Origin: Mangifera indica
Taxonomy: Eukaryota > Streptophyta > Magnoliopsida > Sapindales > Anacardiaceae
NCBI RefSeq assembly: GCF_011075055.1
Contig: NC_058141.1
Location: forward strand, 1,612,001-1,676,000
Reading direction: 5' to 3'
DNA: 64,000 bases
Shown in pieces: positions 54,940-64,000 of this stretch. The notes beneath the pieces are model-generated. The model made no database searches. It was not told where the DNA came from and saw only the letters and a program-made list of their open reading frames with translations. How positions within the stretch are numbered: position 1 is the stretch's first letter; each line of letters begins with the position of its first letter. The translations under genes were made by a program, and so were the position numbers.

Positions 54940-56690
54940 CAGCGCACCGGTAGTGTCACTAAAAAATATAAAAGAATTGCATTTCTTGTGTGTAAATTAA
55001 TGTACAAAATACTAGCATTTATACTAGTATACAATGAGGTACAAAAAGAAAAAAAAGCAAAAAATTAATTTCTTAATTGTCTAACTTTATGATTAATTGA
55101 TTTCTTAATTTATGAAATTGATTGATGATTGATTGTTTATTTGATTGGTGGGATTGCTTGATCTTGATTGATGATTATTTGCTTGATTGATAATCTTGAT
55201 TTTCTGCTTGATTCTCCGCCGCAATTTTTCAATTTTTGATTGATGATTGAGTTGAATTTGGAAAAGATTTTCCAATTTTTTAATTACACGATCTCTGTTA
55301 TACTATTTACACTACACCCATTCTCGAGCAATTGAATCTATAAAGTTAAGTCATTCTAATCGTTTGCACACCCTTTTTCATTTAGAGCAGATTAAGTTAT
55401 TTCATTATTACAATATTTTAAATAGAAATAATAATTAACAAAATTTTAAAAACAAAAAAGAAATTATGTTGTTAATAAATATTAAGAGAATGGTGATAGT
55501 AAGAGGTACAACAAAAATTATAAGTGACACTGTCTGAAGACCAAATATGTGAGTTAGTCAGTTTTTCTTGTTGGTGAAACGTATGAAATATAGTTGTTCC
55601 AACTCAAGTGTGAGGTTAGCGATGAAAATGTAGTTAAAAAAGGCAAGTCTATCACGACAGCATCTATAAATTAAAGAATTTCCTTTAATTAGATATGATG
55701 ATTAATAATTTAAAATAATTGTATATCATTTAAAAATATAAACAAAATGTGATTTGGAGGATCGACTTACAATTTACAATCTTTGGTTGTATTAATTTGG
55801 AAAAAAATTTATATTAATATATTAGTATATTTATTTTTAAAAAAATTTATCAAAGACCAAAAAAATTAATACAAAAATTGAATAAATAGAATGTAAAGAA
55901 AAATTGAGACTAAAATTGAAATATTAAAGTTGAATAAAGAAAATGATGAACGTAAAAGAGATTGAAAAAAGAGAATATAGAGAAAGATTGAGAAATTAGA
56001 TTGGATATGTATGGTTTAGAGAGTCGGGAAGGGTGGATTTATATGGAAAAGAAACCAAAAGAATGTATATAAAATTTAAATTTCCAAATGACCGCTAGCT
56101 GGGCTGTAGCCCAATTATAAGGTTTAATTCATTCATTTATTTATTTTTTAAAATTCAATTTGTACAGTATGCAGGCTAGGCCTGCCAGCCTGTGGGCCTG
56201 ATGCCCAAGCCCAAGGCTTGACCCTATAGGCCTATAGGCCTGGCATAGCCCCTTACAATGGAGAGCTGTCTTTTTAGGTCGAGTCATTTTGGTGTGCTTT
56301 GAGTTGGGGTCACGACCGACCAGGGCCATTTGCCATGTCTATGACATGATGTATCAACACATTTTTTTTAATTAATAATTAAATGATATTCCTAGACACA
56401 TCTTCACGAGGAGTCAAGATTGACTTGTTAGAAAATATGTAATATTTTATTAGAGTTTCCTTGTATGCATCTTGTACCACTCGTTCCATGAGAATAATTA
56501 ATTAATTGTGTCCAATTATATCATACGATAAAATGTATCGTGTTACATTATACGATACATTTATGTATCATCTTTCTCTTGTATTGTATCGTAACATAAG
56601 ATACATATCATATATCATATGATACTGATAATTATAATAAGTGTATATGAATAATATAATCTCATCCCTTAAACTAGTTTTTAAGAATTG
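54940..56690. other. intergenic, simple repeats, no gene
   Basis: 55080-55260 is rich in TTGATTGATGATTG words. 56160-56260 has GGCCTGCCAGCCTGTGGGCC / CCTATAGGCCTATAGGCC, GC-rich inverted words of a small repeat. 56505-56640 has ATGTATCGT and ACGATACAT as a 9-bp inverted pair (56535-56563). No coding frame was recognised. Confidence 0.45.
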
Positions 56691-56698
56691 GAGGTTTA

Positions 56699-56958
56699 TG
56701 TCGTTGATCAAAGATATAAATAGTTATTTAGAACTCAAGGAAATCAATTTGTAAAAAGAAGATACTCAAACTATATATCACATTTAGTTTTATGTACATC
56801 CTATTTATAGTAGTACAATGAACTATGTATATTAATTAAGAGATATTATTCATCTAATAAATCAGATTTTATACACAATTTTACAGCTAATGATATAACT
56901 ACATAATTTTTGCCCATAATTAAGCTCTTTGATTCTTACTATTCTGATTATGTTCACA
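56699..56958 (-). repeat. 3' LTR of copia E
   Basis: TGTCGTTGATCAAAG...TATGTTCACA on the plus strand, aligning with 60725-60979. Confidence 0.8.
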
Positions 56959-56969
56959 TCCCCCCCTTG
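56959..56969 (-). other. polypurine tract of copia E
   Basis: The minus strand reads CAAGGGGGGGA beside the LTR start TGTGAACATAATC. Confidence 0.85.
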
Positions 56970-57049
56970 AATTAATGTGGAAAATCAACAAACGTTAAAT
57001 ATGTTTGCCAAATAAGAATGATGAGAAGCCATAAGGTTGGTGAACAAGT

Positions 57050-57720
57050 TAGCAAACTAATCATGAGAAGACACATGAGAAAGGACCAAAGTTTTGTCTT
57101 GCATAAGTTCACAAATGTAATGACAGTCCGCTTCTATATATTTGGTTTGTTCATGATGCATTGAATTAGTAGCAATGTGGATTGCATTAGTATTGTCGAC
57201 GTATAGAAGTGCAGGCTGAGAGTAAGATATGCCAAATTTCAAGAGAAGATGTTTCAACTACACAATTTTAGAGCTAACTGATGACATAGATTGATACTCT
57301 ACTTTAGTAAAGGATTTGACAACTTTTTCTTGTTTCTTGCATTTCCATGAGATCAGTGAGAAGCCTTAGAATACACACCATTCATTAGTTAAGTGTCTAG
57401 TGTCAAGACATCTGACATAATTTGTAGTAGCAAATGTGTGCAATAAGATCACAAGAGTTTTATGAGGGAAAAAATAAACCACAATCAAGTATGCCTTTAA
57501 GATATCAAATGATACATGAAGCGCGATAAGATGAAGATGACGAGGATTAGAAACAAAAGGTTGACAACTTCTACTACAAAAGAAATATATGGCCAAGTGA
57601 TGGTGGGATAGATAAGACTATTTACTAGATGTCTATACAAATAAGGATTGGATACAAGTTAGGTTAGCTTTAGGTTATACACTATTAGGTGTAATGCAAA
57701 TTTTGGTGTCAATCAAGTTA
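57050..57720 (-). pseudogene. copia E RNase H
   Basis: 57057-57257 has LLYVDNTNAIHIATNSMHHE, TKYIEADCHYI and LSHVSSHD. The part to the right (57366-57596) is frameshifted but retains PRHLHLIA..DILKAYL of the RT/RNase H junction. Confidence 0.85.
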
Positions 57721-58490
57721 GCTAACTTGATCTAGTCTTCTGTGTATTCTCTTTGATTAAGATACAAGCCACCATTAAAAGATCTCACTTTCAAGCCTCA
57801 AAATAGGTTAGAGTTTTGAGATCCGCCATGTGAAATGAAGTGTGAAGAAGTTTCTTTAACTTTTCAATGTCTTTGTCATTGAGAATAATAATGATTATGC
57901 AATTCGTAGAGTGCTTAGTAAACAATGATTAATCTTTAGAACTTTTTAAAAACACAACCGAGCAAATGGTATAACAAAAATTGTTAAACCAAGCTCATGG
58001 AGCTTGTTTTAAATCATAGAGAGATTAATGAAGTTTACACACTAAATTGGAGTAAGGAAAATTGAAACCACAAAGTGGTTCCATGTAAACAATCTCTTTC
58101 AAATGCCGTTGAAGAAGGATTTTCTTTACATCCATCTGATGTAAACACCACTTGTTGGCAAATGCAATAGCAAAAAGAGTTCGAATAATAGTAATTTTAG
58201 CCACCAGAGAAAATGTTTCATCATAATCCACCACATATTTGGCTAATACCTTTGAGAAACCAAATGAGCTTTATGCCTGCCAAGAGTTCCATCCAACTTC
58301 ATTTTTATCTTATATACCCATTTATTTCCTATCATAAGAGCATCAATAGGCCGAGGTATTAAGTCCTTAGTCTGATTTTCTTTAAGTGCATAAAGCTTAT
58401 CTTCCATGTCTTTTCTCCAACATGTTTTCTTTACTACCTGTTTGTAGGTAGAAGGAATTAAAATAGACTTAACATTGTTAAACAAAAAAG
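57721..58490 (-). pseudogene. copia E reverse transcriptase
   Basis: 58485-58243 begins the RT domain (WRKDMEDKLYALKENQTKDL, GNKWVYKIKMKLDGTL). 58234-58025 continues DYDETFSLVAKITIIRTLFA, HQMDVKKILLQ. The YVDD active site, expected near 57880-57900, is unrecognisable; the flanking HTSFHMADLKTLTYFEA segment is still visible. Confidence 0.85.
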
Positions 58491-59330
58491 GGAATGGACC
58501 ATATCGTTAAGGTGAGTAACCATGTCTAATTGCAGGTTAACTAAAATTCAAACAAGTAAAACGATGAAATGAAGATGGATTAACACTTGAACTATTAGTG
58601 GACATAGATGAGCTACTTTTAAGACCTTGAGGGAAGTGATCGGTAATGGACATGGTTGATGTTTCCACAAGTGAACTTGGATTGACATTTTCTTCATCAC
58701 TTGAGTTCTGTTGTAAAGGCAAGCATTCTGCAAAAGTAGGTAAGAACGGAATGGACTATCTAGACCTTTGTGATATTAAGGAGGAATAATAATAAAAATC
58801 TTTAAAGAAAACAACATGATGAGATATAAGATGAATGCATTTATTTTGAGGATCATAACATATGTAACCTTTTTGTTTCTCAACATATGCAAGAAATACA
58901 CATTTAACTTCTTTAGTTGACAACTTATGTTGTTCATGTGAGGGAAGCAAAACAAAACATATGCAACCAAAACCACAAAGTCAAGAATAACATAGGGATT
59001 TATTGTGAAGAAAGGCCCAAGGTGATTTTTGAACAAGAACATATCAATGTTGGTTGTTAATTAAATAACTAGTTGTATGAATGACCTCCACCCAAAATTT
59101 AGAAGGCACGTGAGATTCAATTAAAAAAGTTCTGGCAATCTCAACCACATAACGATGTTTTCTTTCAATTGGTCCATTTTATTCAGATGTATGTGGAAAT
59201 GACCATTGTGCTAAAATTTCTTTTTCCTAAAACAAATAGGTAAAAGGAGAAAAACAAACGCCACCAAATTTTATATACTAATGAGTATTTTAAAGAGGGA
59301 GAGGCTGAAAGACACAAAGATAACAAAGAT
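58491..59330 (-). pseudogene. copia E integrase (core partly deleted)
   Basis: 59270-59080 reads, across stops, SFPHTSE-stop-NGPIERKHRYVVE and SHVPSKFWVEVIHTTSYLIN, the part around the catalytic Glu. 58950-58756 is the C-terminal part (KEVKCVFLAYVEKQKGYICY). The segment with the first catalytic Asp, which should separate this from the pre-integrase region, is missing. Confidence 0.75.
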
Positions 59331-59720
59331 TTTGGATCAAAGTTCATGTGGAACAAATGTCCATGCTTATGCCCCTCCTCGATCACTGTACTTGTTTGTA
59401 GGTCCTGCACATCATGACCATAAGGTGAAAATTTAACGAAACAATTTTGATCAACTAATAGTCCAACGGAAACTAAGTTAGCAATCAATTTTGGAACATA
59501 AAAGGTATAAGGAAAAACCAATGTTGTTTTATTTTTGTCAACTAATTGAACAATTCCAACACCTTTAATAGGTACGTAATTCTTTTTCATTAGTTGTGAT
59601 AACAGATTTGTATGTTAGACATAACTTAGGGTTGGAAAATACATGATTTTGTCCAAACATGTGGTTAAACATGGTTGAATCAATAAACTAAGGGATTTTA
59701 ATTCCTTTACCTAACAAGCC
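59331..59720 (-). pseudogene. copia E protease and pre-integrase region
   Basis: 59590-59340 contains GVGIVQLVDKNK, FYVPKLIANLVSVGLLVDQN and HGHLFHMN, typical of copia sequence between protease and integrase. Near 59660-59700 the strand reads FIDSTMFNHM, a degraded protease active site (DSGAT/SNHM in relatives). Confidence 0.7.
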
Positions 59721-60710
59721 AATAGTAAAGAAAGCAAAAAAGATAACATCTGTAAGTGTTGATTGTAAAAATTCTTGTATCATCTATTGAATAATGTGAG
59801 AGATGATTGCATATGAAGTGGATCTTTCCTCTCTTGCAGTAAAGAATGCATGTTGTTTTTGTTTATTCTTCAACAATTGACAATAAAGAATTACATGTCC
59901 ATTCTTTTTGCAATAGTTATAGATATTCTACTTCTAGGAATGAGATCTTATATGTCCAATTTCATTGCCATACTTGCATTGGGTATTATTGTGATCATCA
60001 TGCTTTGTTTTGATTGAAACTTGTCATTAGAAGCCCAAAAAAAAAAAGGTATCTATTGAGTGATTTTTTGCATCTAACATGACTTGTATACTCTGCCTAG
60101 TTTCCTTTCCAATGAGTTTACCAAGAACACTATCAATCTCCTTAATGCCTTATTCAATAATTTTTGTAATAGCATTTACAAATTCTAGTCTCTACTTTAT
60201 AAGAAATTGCATGATTCTACTACAATCTCTTTCTTTCTTTAATTCTTCATAAGCTTACCCAGAAATAAGATTAGTTGACATCATGTTTGGTTCTGTCCAC
60301 AATTTCAAAAGTTTGACATAAAAAGTTCTAATATATCTATCTCCCTAACTGATTTTTTAATTTTCCATTAACCTTCTTCTTTTTTTCAATTATGGATCCA
60401 TCAAGGATTCTAGACAAATCCTTTTCTTCAACAAATTTAAAAGTTTGAAAATGAAATTACCATAAAGCATAATTCTTTCTATTAAATTTAACTAATATAC
60501 TTTCTAATTTCTCAAAATCCATCTTAATAAAGAAAACAACAAAAAGTGTCGAGTGGATGATGATTTAACACAAAGTGTCAAATGGTAGTAAACTGATGCT
60601 TTGAAGCGTCGAATGTAACTAGTATTTGTTGATTGCAGTATGATTGATGATACTCCAAAGTATGTTCCTCAAATAGATTTCAATAATCTTGAAAGAAAAT
60701 CTTAGAACCT
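59721..60710 (-). pseudogene. copia E gag remnant
   Basis: A worn zinc knuckle near 59880-59925 reads YNYCKKNGHVILYC, with the first Cys changed to Tyr. The remainder, up to the PBS, is broken by stops. Confidence 0.6.
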
Positions 60711-60711
60711 T

Positions 60712-60724
60712 GGCTTTAATACCA
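60712..60724 (-). other. primer-binding site of copia E (mutated)
   Basis: The minus strand reads TGGTATTAAAGCC directly next to the LTR, two changes from TGGTATCAGAGCC. Confidence 0.75.
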
Positions 60725-60979
60725 TGTTAATCAAAAAGATAAAATGATATTCATGACTTGAGGAAATCAATATGCAAGAAGAAGATACTCAAATTGTATA
60801 TCACATATAGTTCTTTATGCATCCTATTTATATTACAATAATGAACTATGTTTAGTAATTAAGATATATTATCTACCTAACAAAGAAGATTGTTTGCATA
60901 ATTTTAGCAGCCCATAACATAATTACATAATTTTTGCCCATAGTAAGCTCCTTAATTCTTGCTATTTTGATTCTTCACA
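60725..60979 (-). repeat. 5' LTR of copia E
   Basis: TGTTAATCAAAAAG...GATTCTTCACA on the plus strand, aligns with the left LTR. Confidence 0.8.
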
Positions 60980-61399
60980 TGTGTAACACCTAACAGTAAT
61001 ATCAGAATCTGTTTTCAATAACTTCACACCTCCACTTAAGAGTTCACGAGAGTGAACAGTTGACATGGAAGTCAAACTAATAGTCCATTGCAACAACTTC
61101 GCCAAAGAGTCCACCAAAGTTACTGGTTGACAAGAGACATAGATAAGAGAAAACCCAATTATGATTATCACTTCCCTATTTTTTAAATCATGAAAATCAG
61201 TGGTGATGGTGACAGCAACAACGTTGTTTTGAAGACTATATTCCTTTTGGTAAAAATGCTATACAAGTTTTCATCTAAGATCTTTATGAAGAGGGTGTGG
61301 TGATCAATTTCATGATTTTATGAGTTTCATTGAAGAAGATCATCAGTAGCTATTTTTTTTTTTTTTTTGGCTTTCAATCTGATTATTGATTATAATCCC
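60980..61399. other. unassigned sequence
   Basis: A minus-strand frame of 69 codons at 60962-61171 runs out of the LTR and has no family motif I recognise. 61353-61368 is a T16 run. No other signal. Confidence 0.35.
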
Positions 61400-61914
61400 A
61401 AAATATTAATTGACTTAGATTCTCTTCCTATGGACAATGATTTTAAGATTCTTCTTATATTGATCTATTGGTCGGACGAAAATTATTTGTCTTTATCTAG
61501 TCAAAGAGACAAAGATGAGGTTGTCTTCATCAAACGAAGAAGGTTCGTCTTTGTCCGATGAAATTGATCTAGTGGGAACATTGGTCAAGGGAGAAGAAAA
61601 TGGTGGAAAGGTTGGTTGATAATGGGAACTGTAACCGATCATCGAGGATAGAAAAAAAAACCCTACGGGGGAAATGCAGTTTTTTAAAACTTAATCATAG
61701 GGAAAATTGTTAGTTTTATAAATTAAAAGGGAAAAATAATATAAATTTTTAGGGTTTTTGGGTTTAGGGTAAAATAACAAATTTACCGTTGCCTCTAACT
61801 GAATATTCTAATTGAAGTTAACGAATAGATGAGTATTTGAGTTTTTCATCTATTATAGGAATGCTTTTCAGATTAGGATAAAACTTGGGTGAGAACTAGC
61901 CCTTTGGCCTTTAT
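61400..61914. mobile_element. Mutator-related remnant
   Basis: The right end reads CTTGGGTGAGAACTAGCCCTTTGGCC, resembling the ends at 35411 and 21654. The body shares ACGGGGGAAATGCAGTTTTT, AAATTTACCGTTG and TTCGTCTTTGTCCGATGA-type segments with the MULE at 34571. The left terminus was not found. Confidence 0.55.
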
Positions 61915-62283
61915 ATTATAATTCAAGAGGGAAGTCACCAATATAATTGGTTCACTTATTATTACTTTTACTTTCAATTCTACTATTTATAAAAATATTA
62001 GATAAAACATCAAAAAATTTTAAACACAATCTATTTAGAATAAATAAATTTTATAAATTTTAAATTTATATTTTTTTCATATAATAAATTTTAATTTTAT
62101 TTTAAAATAATTAAGATAAACAAATTCCATCAATTACATATAAAAATCAAATTATTTGAATTAATTTGATTATTTCTCAGTTTCAATGGCTTTTATAAAT
62201 TTACATGTTAGTTTTTTCGCTTTTTTTTAATCCATTCTAGAATGATTTGCCAAAAAAAATTTAAAGTTTTTAGATCATTTAAT
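61915..62283. other. AT-rich intergenic DNA
   Basis: No gene or repeat boundary seen. Confidence 0.45.
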
Positions 62284-62645
62284 TAGGGTTAGATTTAAAC
62301 CGAGTTATTGTGGGCTTGAAAGTTGATTTGATTTGGTTTGATTTAAATTTATTTAGTTCAAAGTTAAATTGAATTTCATACAAGAGGTTTGCCTCATTTT
62401 GAAACCAAGCTGAATTCAACTAGAGAGAGTTCGACTAGGTCTAACTTGCGAGCTAGGTAGATGGTGTTATTCGATTTGAATTGGACTAGTGACTCAATTC
62501 GAATTATATTAAATAATCGTTAAAATAACATTGTTACACATTATTAAATAAAATGGCATCATTTGGTTAATAAGTTACGAATTCAAATCATGAATCGAAA
62601 TTATAAACTCAAGTCATAATTTTATTGATTTTAAAATCTTAAATT
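62284..62645. repeat. hAT-like repeat (degenerate)
   Basis: Starts TAGGGTTAGATTTAAACCGAG; AAATAACATTGTTACAC and AAAATGGCATCATTTGG occupy the place of the paired palindromes. The right end is not clear. Confidence 0.4.
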
Positions 62646-63335
62646 ACTTTTGTCAAGGGGAAAATAGACTAACTAAAAACAGTGTGGAGTGTGATTACCG
62701 AACAATTAGTTGTCTTATGAAACCATTCACCTAACACGAGTTGAATTTGGGAAAGATTTTCCTAATATTTGAAACAATAGAAAATTTGATCGTAATAGAC
62801 CAAAACTTTAAGAATTGTGTTTAATTATAAAAAAAGATTTGAACCAAATTGAATTAAAGTTAAAATAGTTTTAACTCATAGGTTTGAGCATGACTTACAA
62901 TCAATGCATGCATAATATCCAGCTTTATTTCCATTTACTAATTATAAATCCACCTCAACGTAATTGTATGGTTTGTTAATGGAACCCAATTACGTAAGAC
63001 TTTAGATCATCCCTAATATCCAGCTTTTTCGCAATTATTTAGCTTTTTTTAATTTTATAAACTACTATAAAGTCAAATGTAATATATGTAAAAGGAAACT
63101 CTATTAAAATATTTGATATTTTTCTAGCAAATCTTATCTGGACTGGCCATGAAGCGGAATCCAGCAACATAATTAATTATACTCATCACTCATTCTAATT
63201 TGCTAATGAATCTGTTTTGGTCGTCGAATAGACAAATATATTTTCTATTTTTCTTTTAGACCAAATCCTGAGCTGTCATTGTACTTGGCAAAATAAAAAT
63301 CGTTATGGTAAATTGCGTCGTCGGCATGTACACGT
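62646..63335. other. intergenic, nothing recognised
   Basis: AT-rich. AATATCCAGCTTT occurs twice (62917 and 63019). No gene. Confidence 0.4.
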
Positions 63336-63436
63336 ATTGCCATATAAGTTTTATAACACTCACATTCATTGATCCATCAAATGTGGTTTTTGTTTATAAT
63401 TACTGAGAAGACTTCTAAAAAAACTTATATGGCAAT
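63336..63436. repeat. 101-bp hairpin-forming inverted repeat
   Basis: 63336-63352 and 63420-63436 are perfect 17-bp reverse complements (ATTGCCATATAAGTTTT). With G-U pairs the stem extends four more bases outward. A second, imperfect stem (CACATTCATTGAT / ATCAAATGTG, 63361-63385) lies in the loop. It could be a small MITE or a small-RNA-type hairpin. Confidence 0.6.
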
Positions 63437-63447
63437 GTGTTATAACT

Positions 63448-63720
63448 AGGGTGGATACGAGACGAGTCGAGCCCAAACAGGGCTCAACTCATTTTCTGAA
63501 GGTTGAACCTCAAGCTTGGCTTGGGCTTGCTTAGTGTGGTGTAACACTAGTTTGTGTTAGACTCGTTTCGCGATTTAAGAATTCATGATTGATTTACACT
63601 TAGTTTGGGTTTGTATAGACAAGTCAGACTTGACTTAGATTTTCACGAGATGTTCGATTTGGTTCAGTTATAAGGCTCGGCTTTGGGCTCACATTGCAAA
63701 CTCATTTCAAATTCTGAATT
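63448..63720. repeat. hAT-like repeat (degenerate)
   Basis: Starts TAGGGTGGATACGAGAC, with GAGTCGAGCCC, CTCAAGCTTGGCTTGGGC and GGCTCGGCTTTGGGC words; the right end is approximate. Confidence 0.35.
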
Positions 63721-63909
63721 TTTCAATATTTCGTTTTGGATTGCACATTCCATAAACTAATAAAGACTACACCAAACATATCTTGACCTTACACAATTTG
63801 CCCCAATTCAAAAGCTAATATGCATACGAATATAAGTTTCATTGTAAAAAAATAAAAAATATTATCTGCCTTGGTTTAATTTTGGGCCTTCGCCTCCCTT
63901 CCCGCTGGA

Positions 63910-64000
63910 CTACTGGGGCATGGATTGGTGATTGTGTAAATGTTGAATAGCATCTTGAGGATTGAGAACTGTGACTTCAGGATGACTAGTATGCCCAATA
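63910..64000 (-). CDS. possible 3' end of a gene (partial, unrecognised)
   Basis: On the minus strand, 29 open codons run in from the window edge to a TAG at 63910-63912, ending HPEVTVLNPQDAIQHLHNHQ-SMPQ. Composition is protein-like and the sequence is less AT-rich than the flanks. Thirty codons can stay open by chance, so this is weak. No family recognised. Confidence 0.3.
   Translation of the reverse strand, partial: IGHTSHPEVTVLNPQDAIQHLHNHQSMPQ

Larger units (their letters stand above)
56699..60979 (-). mobile_element. Ty1/copia retrotransposon E (decayed)
   Basis: Minus-strand element with short LTRs (56699-56958, 60725-60979), PBS, PPT and the copia domain order. Many stops and frameshifts; part of integrase is deleted. 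Flanks GTTTA and, one base further out than expected, GTGTA may be a worn duplication. Its LTRs have diverged strongly, so it is older than copia D. Confidence 0.88.

Overview
The window is nuclear DNA from a flowering plant, most likely a eudicot. It is AT-rich and gene-poor, the genes have introns, and the families present are plant ones: a WUSCHEL-related homeobox gene, a CLE peptide gene and a major-latex-protein gene. Most of the sequence is decayed LTR retrotransposons and small DNA transposons. Species cannot be fixed from sequence alone. I saw no organellar or bacterial signature.

Layout. 1-5045: 5' half of a minus-strand Ty3/gypsy element (A). 5046-14003: a second, related gypsy element (B) with about 2.2-kb LTRs; its right LTR carries a hAT-like MITE, and the element abuts a broken plus-strand Ty1/copia fragment (14004-14815). 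15187-21654: small DNA-transposon debris (hAT-like repeat, CACTA terminus with a 164-bp-period duplication, MULE MITE). 22014-23968: four-exon WOX1/WOX6-type gene, minus strand. 25222-30154: a decayed copia element (C). 31337-31817: Tourist-like MITE. 34571-35411: non-autonomous Mutator-like element with long inverted repeats and a 9-bp target duplication. 36195-36515: single-exon CLE16/17-type peptide gene. 39999-41019: TRIM retrotransposon in a tandem three-LTR form. 41220-42415: gypsy LTR remnant. 45928-53976: the best preserved copia element (D, perfect TSD), inserted just upstream of an MLP/Bet v 1-type gene (54096-54939). 56699-60979: a decayed copia element (E). 61400-61914: second Mutator-related remnant. 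The last 90 bases may hold the 3' end of another gene on the minus strand.

Host genes. Only three are well supported. The WOX and CLE genes both belong to developmental signalling families that act against each other in meristems and lateral organs; whether these two interact is not shown by their being in the same window. The MLP gene is cut short at its C-terminus and has copia D about 35 bp upstream of its TATA box, so it may be a decaying copy.

The strongest unusual structures are the tandem TRIM (LTR-internal-LTR-internal-LTR inside one perfect 5-bp duplication, with a further 98-bp duplication in one LTR), the GC-rich interior and 21-bp perfect inverted repeat of the Mutator-like element, and a dispersed hAT-like repeat family whose copies carry palindromes related to AAACGATATCGTTT. 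No previously undescribed multi-gene system could be supported.
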